In this document: positions 25,040-36,448 of the stretch, piece after piece
Numbering within the stretch: the first letter of the stretch is position 1
Layout of the letters: the number at the start of each line of letters is the position of its first letter
The notes under the pieces: model-generated
Told to the model about the DNA's origin: nothing
The model's database searches: none
Seen by the model: only the letters and a program-made list of their open reading frames with translations
Assembly (NCBI GenBank): GCA_905183005.1
Contig: CAJJDO010000002.1
Location: 1,017,450-1,081,449, forward strand
Direction of reading: 5' to 3'
DNA: 64,000 bases
Source: Paramecium pentaurelia
Taxonomy: Eukaryota > Ciliophora > Oligohymenophorea > Peniculida > Parameciidae
Position numbers and translations under genes: made by a program

Positions 25040-26560
25040 AATATGAATTATTAATTATTAATATCAAATCCATAATTGTCTTCCTTTTAATACGAACTTA
25101 AGATACCAAACTTATAAAATACGACAACATTATGATATTTTTTTATATCCTTTATTTTTATATGTTTCTTAATAAACACTAACTTATTTGTGTTTTATCA
25201 ATAGAATAAAACTCCTTAATATTTTATTATAAATAACTATTTTCTTCTTCTTCTGATTAATTTGTTTATTACTAACCATATAATTATTTAAGATTTTACT
25301 TGTTTCAAAGTATTAGTTTTTATTTATAAAACTCTTTTCATATATTATCAAAATTATACTGATATAATTTGTTATTTTTTATATTATTTTATTCCAAGAC
25401 ACTTCTATCTAATTTTCTTCAATGTAAATTCATATAATATTTCAATATATTAAATTCAAAAGAATAATTACAATTAGTTCTTTTAATATTGCCTTAAAAA
25501 TTTTTGTTTCTATATTTTGATGAATGACTTTTATCATTTTATGTGAATAAGATTCTATTTCAATCAAATTTCCATCTAAATTTCTATTGAAAACAAAAGT
25601 AAGAAGTTTATTTTATTTTTTAAATACAATAATAGCTTCATTTTTTAGGTTAAAAATTATAATTATTCATTAAGAACTTAATATTAACCTTTTTTCAACT
25701 CATCAGAATTTCACTTGATTATTTTGAATCCATATTTTCTATTATTGTTTCTTAAATACTAGCTCTCCTTATAATTATTTAATGATCATTTTATTTAGTT
25801 CTTTCTAAATCAAAAAAAATAACTAAATGATGTTTTTTTTATTTTAAAATAATGTTTGGTGTATTATCAACACATAATACTACAAATGATATGCTTCAAT
25901 TAGATTAAAGTATTAGAATTATTTTTAATAAAAGAATTCATTAGTTTCTTGAATTTTTATTAATCTAAAATGTCAATATAAATATATATATTGGGAAGAT
26001 TATCTGCATTATTTAATCATAAATCATTTTAGATTAAAAGAAATGAAACATTAATTGACAACCAAGATTGCTTTATAGATTAATATTTTAGTGTAAATTA
26101 AAGCATGTTAAAAATTCTTATTATATAATTTTTTTAACTTCAATCTAAAATTAAATATTTGTTTAAGAGTATAACATGATACCACTATAATTTTTGGTTA
26201 TTAATTTTGTCACAAGAAACATCATTTTTTAGAATTTATATTAAAATAATTAATAATATTTATTTGACAAAACAAGAAAGTTGAAGAATTCTGTTCATTA
26301 CAATAGAATAATATATCATTAACTTCTAATTATTAATATTTATAATCTGTCATTTAAAATATTAAATGAATTTTATTGTTTATTTTAAATTTGATTTAGA
26401 CAGTTTCATCAGTTAAATATTAATTTTAATAAAATAAAATGAAAATTCAAAAGATCTAATAATAGATCCATTTAAAACCATAGTTATTATTAATATAAGT
26501 ATTGATTAGATTTGAATTATAATTTAACATCTAATTTAAATTAATTAATATTTATAAATA
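25040..26560. other. Gene-poor interval with a protein-like relic
   Basis: 1.5 kb upstream of the WD40 gene at 23015-25039 and downstream of the membrane protein gene at 26561. Apart from the relic at 25442-25735 listed separately, no frame is open or protein-like for long. Confidence 0.5.
25442..25735 (-). pseudogene. Frameshifted gene relic of unknown family
   Basis: On the minus strand a frame reading NEAIIVFKKQNKLLTFVFNR and then MIKVIHQNIETKIFKAILKE runs to TGA at 25442-25444. Directly upstream the reading continues in another frame (NSDELKKGQYQVLNEQLQFL), the switch falling at an A6 run near 25645. No intron with GT...AG fits the junction. Composition (Val, Asp, Gly, His, Phe mixed) is unlike random intergenic sequence here. 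I read it as the tail of a decayed gene; family not recognised. Confidence 0.35.
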
Positions 26561-27549
26561 TCAAAACATCTCTACTGGCATTAATAAACCAAAAAAGAGG
26601 ATATTCGTTGCAGCAATTATGTTATCCTTTTAAATCAAAAACTAAATATATATATATTTAATTACTCTTCCTTTAAAAATCTATCCAATAACTATCATAA
26701 TTATAGAGCCATACAAAACAGATATTATTGAATTTATAAAAAACCAAAGATTGAATATTAAAGGGATTAATGCAAATATACAGCAAATAGCAATAGGAAC
26801 TACAATATTATTATTTATTTACTAAATATTCTAATTTATTCTTGTTCTATAGCAAAATATGCAATCAAGATAAAATTGATAACACAATTGAATATAAATT
26901 ATTATTCTGCCAATATAAATGCTAAATCAGCAGCTAAAATTCATATTATTAAATACTGCTAAATTATAATCCATCATCATCATCGTTTAATGAATCATGA
27001 TTAAATAATCTACAAAATGTCAAATATGTTTATGTTGATAAATAAATTTGGACAATGAGAATGACGAGACTTTCTGGAATCTAAGAATATAACTTTAAAT
27101 ATATATACTCTTCTGAATTGTTAGAGGGTTCCAATTTTAGCCAATCCATACATTAACATAAGAGATATTGGAAATATATAAGGAGCTATTTGATCTATAA
27201 AATCTTTCATTCCACAGAGTAATCCATATATTAAGAAAAATTGAATAAGAGACCAAAAGAAAAAAATGATCAGAATTTTGATTATGAACATTTTTTGGAT
27301 ACTAAAGCATTATCGATGTATCAAATTATCTTATGAATAGTCTTAACATTGCATTTAAGTATAATCACTGTTATTAGGAATTGCTATTCCTTCTTATATG
27401 TTTAATACATTTTCTATTATAATATAATAAATATTACCTTTTTAGTTCTAATTTGAAGGTACATCTTTGTAATTCGAGAATTCAAAGGTTTCCTTTTCTA
27501 TTTATTATGCTATTAAAGATTCTTCGTTTGTTTTTAAAGAATTACTCAT
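26561..27549 (-). CDS. Multi-pass membrane protein with four or five introns
   Basis: ATG complementary to 27547-27549 (MSNSLKTNEESLIAQQIEK), introns at 27414-27437 (24 nt), 27081-27108 (28), 26934-26956 (23), 26800-26822 (23), and an optional in-frame one at 26642-26665 (24); stop TGA 26561-26563. Exons total 891 nt, 296 residues. After an 80-residue cytosolic N-terminus come about seven hydrophobic spans, starting MFIIKILIIFFFWSLIQFFL and ending NIIAATNILFFGLLMPVEMF. The run of seven spans with short loops after an (I)HRQCFSIQKMF lead-in is loosely like TMBIM/Bax-inhibitor-1 proteins; this is only a suggestion. No motif fixes a function. Confidence 0.75.
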
Positions 27550-28381
27550 AATTTAAACTTAATTGATCCTTTGTATTTTTTTCACTATATTATCTAATTC
27601 AAACAATATATACCTAATTCCATGAAGATTCAATAATTCTATTTATTACAATAATTTATAATTATAAAATTTACTTTAAATACATAATATCTTAATTATA
27701 TAATTTCGAATTATTTAAATTATTTTATAAGTAAATTTTGTTTTATGAATAATATATTATTCAAATATTTAAGTCATAAATATCATCAATTAGATTATTT
27801 ATCAACTCAAAAATACACTAAATTAATCTATTTTGAAAATATATATTCATTATAATTTTTAGATATTTGTTGATATTTGTTTATATTTATTATCCATATA
27901 AAAATGTTTGTTTTTGTTGTTGGATATATATTATGAATTAGATTATATAAAATAAAAAATTAATAATAGCATTACCAAAGGTTTCGAACTTATGAAATTT
28001 ATTATTAAGTATTTTTTTAAGTTAATTTAAGTATTTAATAAAGAAATAATTAATAATTAGTATTCTGTTGATCAAATTTCCCCATATTAACATGATAATA
28101 TACATTTAACAATGAAATAATAATCAATTTGTAAAAAACTTTTGGTTATTTACCTCAACTAAAAAATAGAATTTGCAATACAAAAGTATGTATTATAAAA
28201 AAGTCACTTCTATGAAATAGATATTGTTGCTATGAAGTCAAACTGATATAGGGTTGTGAATATATACAAATTAGCTTAATTATTTTTCTAGAACATAAGC
28301 AAAAAGAATTTAAAATTAAAGTTGATAACTGACATAATAAAATATTTAATTTTTACTTATATATTTCAATTATTTTAAGCC
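27550..28381. other. Intergenic region, no gene seen
   Basis: About 830 bp. A GGTTTCGAACTT stretch near 27979 recalls a tRNA T-loop, but no paired acceptor or anticodon arms are present. Otherwise only AT-rich sequence. Confidence 0.55.
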
Positions 28382-29057
28382 TCAATTCAATGAACCAACC
28401 AATGAAATGAGATTAACTTTTGATTCTCTTAGTTCATGAATTTCCTTTATTACATCAAAATTTTTAAATATCTTGTTAAAGGTACGATAAGTTCCCTAAT
28501 GCCAAGATTCTGTGAGAAGTTATTGAAATCCTTGCTTTTTACATTCTTCTATTGATAAATAAGCACACACAACAGCTAATGATTATCTTATGTAATCTGA
28601 ATGTGTTCCCAAATGATTTAGATAAGCGACTTCTTTATAGTCTCTCTCTTTTGATGCTACATACTTACCTAATAATATATCAATAATTCCAATTATTTCT
28701 GAAGCCACTGGAGTTGGCTATACTCCATCTTCCTACATATCAGTCTTTAAATCACAAGTTAAACAAGCAGAAACTAGATTTTCTCCTTGAAAGGCACCAA
28801 ATGAAAGGTTCTCAGCTATGATTCGATCACTAAAATATAAATACTCATAATACTTACAAGATTTCTATTGATTACAATACTTTAATGTCTTATTCGGTGG
28901 CCTATAGTAGTTAAATCACAGGGTTTTGGGTGAGAAACGCATTTATCATAAGTCTTTATGTGTTGAAAACGTCCTTTCTTTCAAGCCTACGAAATGTATA
29001 CAAGCCTTCTTTTTCTTTAACGAGAGCAGATAAATCAGAAATGTTTTTCCTTTACAT
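28382..29057 (-). CDS. GNAT-family N-acetyltransferase
   Basis: ATG complementary to 29055-29057 (MQRKNISDLSALVKEKEG), 28-nt intron at 28830-28857, stop TGA 28382-28384; 215 residues. The N-terminal YTFRRLERKDVFNTQRLMIN matches the first strand and helix of GNAT enzymes, especially the arylalkylamine/polyamine-type set, followed by FLTQNP. The central EIIGIIDILLGKY is where beta strand 3 lies, and VCAYLSIEECKKQGFQQLLT is the cofactor-proximal helix region preceding the terminal strand. The Q/RxxGxG/A acetyl-CoA loop is poorly conserved (LGTHSDYIRQSLA). Predicted to transfer acetyl from acetyl-CoA to an amine; substrate unknown. Higher GC than its flanks, as expected for a real coding gene here. 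Confidence 0.65.
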
Positions 29058-30740
29058 TGCTATAAGTTATAATTAGTATATTCAACTGAAGTATTAAATA
29101 AATATAAATTGTTTATATATTAAAAACGGATTGTTTTTTAATATGAAAATGATAATTATAAATATTACTATTTTGATTGAAAATATAATATTTAGCTATA
29201 TTTATTTATCTTAAATAATTGAACTAAATTTACTTTTGAAGCATGATGATTAAGTTTATACAATAAAATTTGATGATTTTTATTTTATCAGTAATTCAGA
29301 AATTATTAAATGAAATCTAAGCTCTTATACAATTTGATTCCTATTGATATATAATTTGGAGATTTGAATAGCTTTAGATTAAGATATTGATATTGAATTA
29401 AACATAAATTTAATAATACGGAAGATTGATTTGTATAAATCTTTGAAAATCAAAGATAATATATATTCATATATCAAATAATTAATTATCATTCACTAAA
29501 TGGATGTTTTTTAAAAGTAGTTATGATTTAGATAAATTAATTAAGTTAGAATGAATCAAAACATTCTTTAAAATTTAAATTTTAAATGAATTAAAAATCA
29601 ATTGAGTAAAAAGATTCAATATACTAATGTGGAATACAAGATTCATTGATGAAATTAACATAATAATTATAAATGTAAATAAATATATCAAATTATCAAA
29701 ATTTATTATTAATTATAAATTATAATGAACACTTTTTTTATATATTTTAATTATAATATTAAGATAATGCTCTCACTCAGTTTAATTGCAATCAAAGATT
29801 TATTTGACTTTTCTTCAATTACATCCTAATCCTTATCAAAAATATTTGTTTACACTTTAATAAAAGTAATTTCAATATCATTAGAATCAATATATTTAGA
29901 ATATTTAACTTTATTATAGGTTATTGTTTTCTAATTTATTCAAATGGATCGAATATAATTGATCATCTATACTAATTATATTTAATGAATACTTTTCAAA
30001 TTATATCTTGATTTATAATATATGTAATGTTAATATAAAATTAAGTTCTAAATGATAAGCTTTTTAATCTATATCCAAAAAGAATTTACAAAAAGTAATT
30101 TATATATTTTAAGTAATTTTTAATCTTAAAATTTTACTTAATTTATATTTAATTTAATTTGAAAAGCATTTAGACAAGACTATCAACTATTTTTATAATA
30201 GATATTTGTTAATTTGAAAATATAAAATTCAATTATATGTTTAGATTAATAACTAATTACCTGTTAATATTAAAAAAATAGAATTAAGACTTAATCCTTT
30301 TAGTAATTAAGTATCTTATATAATTATAATATTAGATTATATATATATTTCATTATTATGAAAAATAAAATTTTACAAAAAATAAATAAATAAAAAGGGT
30401 TTAAAATCTTTTAAGATGTGTAAATAATTAAAACTACTTATAGAAGTTTTTAAATGCATCATTAATAATGTTTAAATTAAAACAATAACAAATTATATAT
30501 TGAATTAACACTTTTATAAAGTTAGTTTTATCTACTTCACTTCATAAACAACAATAAGTGAGAGGATTTTAAGTTAATTCAAATTAATTATTACTCTAAA
30601 TAAAGTCACACATTGATTCCAAAAAGATTAAAAATACAAAAAGATATCATATAATATCTTAAATAATTCTTATGATTATAATTGTAAATATTTAAAAATA
30701 ATATTTTCCAAATTATTGTCAGGATAATTTATTTTAATAA
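29058..30740. other. Long intergenic region, no gene seen
   Basis: Nearly 1.7 kb, unusually long for this gene-dense half, between the starts of a minus-strand gene (29057) and a plus-strand WD40 gene (30741). TGA codons break all frames and nothing protein-like or repetitive was found. Holds both promoters at most. Confidence 0.55.
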
Positions 30741-32390
30741 ATGTTTAAATCTTCTATGATAGAGAAAGAAAAGGATCTAAAATGTGCTAATAAACACAAA
30801 TTACCTATTCTTATGGTTGTTCTTGATCCAAAATTAGAATTAAATTAACGACTTTTATGTTAAGATTGTATCAAGAACTTTACTACTCAATTTTCAACAA
30901 TGGGATATGAATTAGTCACAAAATAAATTAAGAAAAATTAAAAGTAGAAAGTATAAACAATAGAAAAGACTATTTAATTAAATATAAAGTAAGTTGAAGA
31001 ATTATTAGGAAATATTAATAAATTAAAGTCAACTATAGAGTTTTAATTAGATGAAATAATTGGATATAGTGGAGGATGGATTAAAAATTTATTATCTATA
31101 GGACATGAGTATTCTTAATACAGTTTTCATAAAGAATTAGAAAATTTAATTTCTTAATAATTAGAAAATTCAATTGATAAATCTTTATTAATTAATGAAA
31201 TCAACAAAGTAAATAGTTTTTGGAATGTAAAAATAAATGAAAAATTAGAATAATTTAGTTCATTTAAAGTATATTAAAAATGTTAGGAAATACTTTAGAA
31301 CTTAAATTAAACAATACAAATTAAATAAGAAGAGAATTAATAATAAAAAGTATCTTAATAAAATAATTAATAATCTTAATTAGAATAATTGAATTCTAAT
31401 TAATTAGTATCAGAAAGTTAGATTAATCTATAATTAATAGATGATAATATAAAATAAAAAAGTAAATGTTATGCAATAGCTTTCAATAAAGATGGAACTT
31501 AAATGGTATCAATGTCTCATTCTGATATCAAAGTATGGAATATGATTGATGGAAAACTCAACTATTAATTAAATTTATAAGGACATACTAATTACATTTA
31601 TTGTTTACTATATAGTAAAAAATAGGATAGTTTTATTTCAAGTTCAAATGATAAATCAATTATTTGTTGGAAATAAATTAAATAAAATGAATGGAAAGCA
31701 TCATAACATTATAAAGAACATAAAGGATGGATTGGAACAATGATTATTAATAACTAAGAAAATCAATTATATTCAGCAGGAGAAGATTAAAAAATAATTG
31801 TTTGGAAAGTAGATTTTAATTAAAATGAATTAATATATCTGTATTAACTAGATAAACATACTAAATGTATTCGTGCTATGAGTTTGAATGAATATGAGAA
31901 TATATTAGTATCAAGTGGAGATGATTAATAAATAATAGTATGGGAATATGGATAAGGAGATAAATTTTATTTTAAGTAAGTATTTAATTAAATTTTGAAT
32001 TGTTCAGGTTATCACATTAAATTTATCAAAAATAATAAATTTATATGGATACCTTATAGTAAAGATTTAAATTGCATTTGTATATTTGATTTCAAAGATG
32101 GTATATTTAATGAAGATATTGATAATAGAATTTAATTACTTAATTCTAATAAGAATCTTGGATGTGCTTTATTCCCAATAGTTTATTTGAAAGACAAAAA
32201 TATATTATTTATTAGATCTAAAAATATTATATATATAATTAAGGAAATCAATGGTAAGCTCATCATCTAAAATGAATTAAATTGCAATACAAAATGGATC
32301 TTTGGAACTATTACAGATGATGGAAAATATTTATTATTTTGGGATGATCATAAAGGAGGATATTCATCATATGAATTATAATATAAATGA
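30741..32390 (+). CDS. Zinc-finger, coiled-coil and WD40 protein, 549 aa
   Basis: 550 intronless codons, ATG 30741 to TGA 32388-32390. N-terminus LKCANKHKLPILMVVLDPKL followed by LLCQDCIKN gives a C-x-H...C-x2-C zinc-type cluster at residues about 14-45. Coiled coil about 60-210, then a Gln-rich linker. WD40 blades start at about 245: CYAIAFNKDGTQMVSMSHSD with IKVWNMIDG, SFISSSNDKSIICWKQ, LYSAGEDQKIIVWKVDF, ILVSSGDDQQIIVWEYG, and later degenerate blades to YLLFWDDHKGGYSSYELQYK. Same architecture as 23015 and 36449, hence a local paralogue family. Scaffold role inferred. Confidence 0.87.
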
Positions 32391-32938
32391 AACATAATTA
32401 AATATAATACAAAAATCCAATTACAATTATTAAAACATTTATTTTTATTTCAGGGAGGAATATCAATTTAGATATATATTTTCTAGAATCAAAAAAATAT
32501 AAATATTATTATTTCAATTTAAATCAGGATTAATTAAATTTATTTCAGATATTAGGATTAAATTTGAAGTAAAATTTTTTTATTTTTAAATTTTCATTCA
32601 TCATAAGATAAACTTAATCTATGGAAATACTAAATGAAATTAAAGAGTTTTTATATTTCTGATTCTAATTAAACAATATTTTCATGTTTTACAATGAATT
32701 GTAAATAGAATTTGTAAATAGATATCTAGATTATATTTTTAAATAACAAATATAAGAAATCAAATAAAGATATTAGAATTTAATGAAAATCAATGAATAT
32801 ATGAAATTTCTTTATTTTTAATTTATTCAATTCATAAGATTTCACTTTTTGAAGCATTACAATAATTTAAATAGATAAATTCATTATTAATAAAAATTAA
32901 CTTTTGTTATACTAATTTAATATCAATACTAATATTAC
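32391..32938. other. Intergenic region, convergent genes
   Basis: About 550 bp between the 3' ends of the WD40 gene and the MORN-like gene. No frame, repeat or structured RNA seen. Confidence 0.55.
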
Positions 32939-35560
32939 TCACCACTAAATAATTAATTATATCTGTAATTACATTTTTTCAAATCCTTCATGCATCTCTC
33001 TCTATTTCATTTTCCATTTTCCAATTTTCTGATCTTTTTTATATTCTCCAATACATATAACTTAATTATCCTCTTAGAAATCGAAATTCAACTCAACCCA
33101 TTTTCCATTTTTTTAACCAATGTAATCATATAATCCATATTCACTAAGAGTATTGAGTTTAATTTACATTAATTATAATTAACCATCCTCCTTTTTTCTA
33201 TAAATAGTGTCCCATAATCCAATCTTATAACCTTTTATAAACTCGCCTTTGTAGAAGATTTACAAATTTCTATACTTTTACAAAATTTTATATACTCTTA
33301 GAAATTTTGACTTAATTCAATCCATTTACCTTTTTATAACCCATAATTGTCATATGATCCACCTCCTCTAAGATCGTTATATTAATGATTACATATGTTA
33401 AAATAGGTTTTCAGAATTTTTCCTGTAAAGGGTATTCCATCTACCAAATTTTAATCCAGTCTTATATTCACCTATATATACTACCTAATGATCTCTAATA
33501 TGTAAGAATGAAATATTTAATACTCCTGAAAATGATCACTTAGTTCAACCCATTCTCCATCTTTCAAACTTTATTGTTAGTAGATACCTCCACCACTTAA
33601 GTTATTAAATATAAATTTCAAACATTTTATTAAATTTAATCTATCCATTTTCTCTATAATTTATATTCCATTAACCAAACTTTTAACCATTATTATAAAT
33701 CCCAATAAAAGAAACTTAACAATATCTAAAAAAATTAAATATTTTGTAAAATATAATTACTCCCAAAAATTATCACTTAATTCAATCCATTTACCATTTT
33801 TCAACATCTAATCATCATATTATCCCCCTCCTCTAGAAATATTTAGATTGTATTATTACATTTTTTCAGGTGGTTCACCTATTGTTCTACTATAATTAGT
33901 ATTCCATATGCCAAACTTTTTACCATTTTGATATTCACCATTATACGTAATTTATCTATCAATAATTTCTTAAATTAAATTACAAATAGAACTTATCACT
34001 TAAATCTATCCATTTATTATTCTTAAAACCATTTTCATCATACTATCCTACACCACTTAAATATATAATTAAGTGTTTACTATATTATATTTGGTTTATC
34101 AATGCTATTCCTATGATTAATTTCCCATTTACCAATCCTTTAACCATTTTAATATATACCACAATAAGTAATGTTCCTAATTTAATATTATATTTTATGT
34201 ATGAATTTATACTGATAGAAATTGTCTGTCAAATCTATCCATTCCCCATTTTTTCTTCCTTATTCATCATAAAATCCACCTCCTCTAATCTTTAAAATAT
34301 TATATTCTTACATTCTCTCAAAATATTCAATATTATCTCTCCTATTTTTTGTTTCCCAAAAACCATTCTTCAACCCATTTCTATAATACCCTTAATAAAT
34401 TATTTAATTGTAACTAATATCATAAATATCTAATATATTTAATACAGGTAGAAACAATTACTCAAATCTGTCCAATAACCAACCTTTAGACCTTAATTAC
34501 TGTAATATCCACCTCCACTAAGGTATTTTAATAATTAAATTACATAATCTCTTATTGTTTATTATGATCTCTTCTATAAGTAATAAGCCATTACCCTATT
34601 TTTTTACCATTTTAATACTATCCATTATAGGTTACATAACAAAACCTAATTTTATCATCTAAAATTTGAGTACTGATAAAAATTAAAATATGGTTCTATC
34701 CAATAACCATTTTTTTAACCCTATTCATCAAATAAACCTAAACCACTTTAATTATATATCTTTCATCTACATTTGTTAAAATATTTCAGCAAAGTTTCTA
34801 CCATAAAAAATTTCCCATAGACCAACTTTTAAATCTTTTTTATACTCACCTTTATATATGACCTAACTTTAACTTATTAGAATTAAAATAATAATTAATA
34901 CTCCCAAAAGTTATTGCTCAATTCTATCCATTTATTAGTCTTGAATCCCTGATTTTAATATTATCCACCACCACTTAAATTAATATATTTATATTATAAT
35001 ACATTATTTAAAATTGCTTATAATTTTATTCTCTATAATTTATATTCCATCTCCCTATTTTTAAACCATTTTTATATTAACCTTCATATGTTACTTAACT
35101 AAAACTAATATATTATTCAATTTTTAATACTCCCAAAATTGTTAACCTAAATCTATCCATGTCCCTTATTTGAATCCTTTTTGATCATATATTCCTCCAT
35201 TGCTTATTATATTAGCAAGTAAATAGTTACATTAATTCTTTTTTATATTTATATTTCCAAACTCCTTATCTAACATCATTATTATATATTCCAATTTCAT
35301 ATACATTAGATATACTAATACAAAAGTATGATTAAATTCTACTCTTAATAATTCCAAATTAAATCTGACCAATCCCCTTACTTTTTTCCATCTTTAGAAT
35401 AATATCCCCCTGCACCTAATAAAGCTTAACCTTATAATGTAGCTACCCAATAACCAATTTTTTTCAAATTCTTACTATACCCAATCCATTGAAGATGCTT
35501 AATTTGTATTATATTTGCCAGCAATATATGATTTTAATCATTTATTTTATCACTAATGAT
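32939..35560 (-). CDS. MORN-like repeat protein, 11 modules, about two introns per module
   Basis: Stop TGA at 32939-32941; the start is uncertain, within about 35450-35600. The protein is built from about 11 units of 55-60 residues. A typical unit reads GQKFGQWNINYRENGQ, then IGGGIYQQQSLKDGEWVELS and an aromatic turn. GxKxGxW and GGGxYDxxGxKxGxW(I/V)(E/D)L recur, which places it with the large Paramecium family of MORN-type repeat proteins; MORN repeats usually bind membranes or act as scaffolds. Reading frame is kept only by removing short introns: in the unit near 33540-33790 a 35-nt GTAATT...TTTTAG and a 28-nt GTTTGA...CTTAAG; near 33100-33320 a 24-nt and a 26-nt intron at the same two places. 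Expected length about 620 residues. The last unit ends in a short basic tail. Confidence 0.8.
33080..35400 (-). repeat. Tandem array of eleven 220-239 bp exon-intron modules
   Basis: The codons for the W(I/V)(E/D)L core occur (plus-strand positions) near 33090, 33315, 33540, 33779, 34000, 34229, 34465, 34695, 34919, 35150 and 35370, a period of 220-239 bp. The period covers two coding segments plus two short introns, so the unit of duplication is the exon-intron module, not just the protein repeat. Neighbouring units differ at many bases, so the array is old. Confidence 0.8.
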
Positions 35561-35884
35561 TATAATGAACTTTACATTCTTATTATTTAACCATCTTAAG
35601 AAATGTATATTATTTATTAATCATTTGTTATAGAGATTTTTAATTTTGATCTCATTGGAATTATCGAGCCCAATATGTTCTAAATATATTCCAAACATTA
35701 ATATTCAATAGAATTTTCATATTTTTTTTATGATGCAGAGCAATTGAATAACAAAACAGAATCACTAAAACAATTTATCATTATGATTCTTAAAATTAAT
35801 TTATTTTTATAATAAAAATAAATGAAAATTGATTTATTTTAGAATTATTAAAAGTACTAAAGTTGTAATATTTAAATTTCTCCA

Positions 35885-36214
35885 ATGAATAATTTAAATA
35901 ATAATAGTAATTAAAATTTCACATTAAAAACAACTAATATATAGATTGTTCAATTACATAGAATATAATCAAAATCTATATTTGAATCCAAAATTAAAGA
36001 ACATTTTCAATGATTCTATGATGCTAACAGAAATTGCTAATTGATAGTTGAATATTCAAGAATTAATCCGATTTCTTTTCAAATAAATGATAATAAATTA
36101 GTAACTATATTAAAGAATTAAATAATAAGATCGAAAGAGAATATTTATTCAATATATTTTACTAACTTTAAGTACTAAACCCAAAACTTAAATCTTTATA
36201 AGATGTAATAATGA
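35885..36214 (+). pseudogene. Small ORF interrupted by one in-frame TGA
   Basis: ATG at 35885 (MNNLNNNSNQNFTLKTTNIQ) stays in a single frame to TGA 36212-36214 (110 codons) except for one TGA at 36011-36013, codon 43. Both sides look like protein: IVQLHRIQSKSIFESKIKEH before and FYDANRNCQLIVEYSRINPI after. No GT...AG intron removes the TGA while keeping frame. As TGA terminates every other gene in the window, I read this as a nonsense mutation (or a sequencing error for TGG). Readthrough or selenocysteine is possible but unsupported. Family unknown. Confidence 0.4.
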
Positions 36215-36448
36215 GCTTAATTCTCAAGGTAATAATTATATTATTTAATTTTACATTTATTATTAATATTAAATATTGTGCAAAACTTAGTTGACAATTT
36301 TGTTTCTATATTTCATAAATGTTTTTAATCTTTCTATCTTTATAAATTATTTATTTTTCTATATTTTTACTTGAATATTGATTATATTAATCTATTTATA
36401 GGAAATTCTAACTGACAAAATATTCTTTATAAACAAATAATTATTAAA

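Noticed and set aside
27975..28000. tRNA T-loop-like GGTTTCGAACTT
   Set aside because: The flanking stem has a mismatch and no acceptor, D or anticodon arms can be folded around it on either strand.
36011..36013. Selenocysteine at an in-frame TGA
   Set aside because: No redox context (no nearby Cys, no known selenoprotein family) and no evident SECIS-like fold in the downstream sequence; mutation is simpler.
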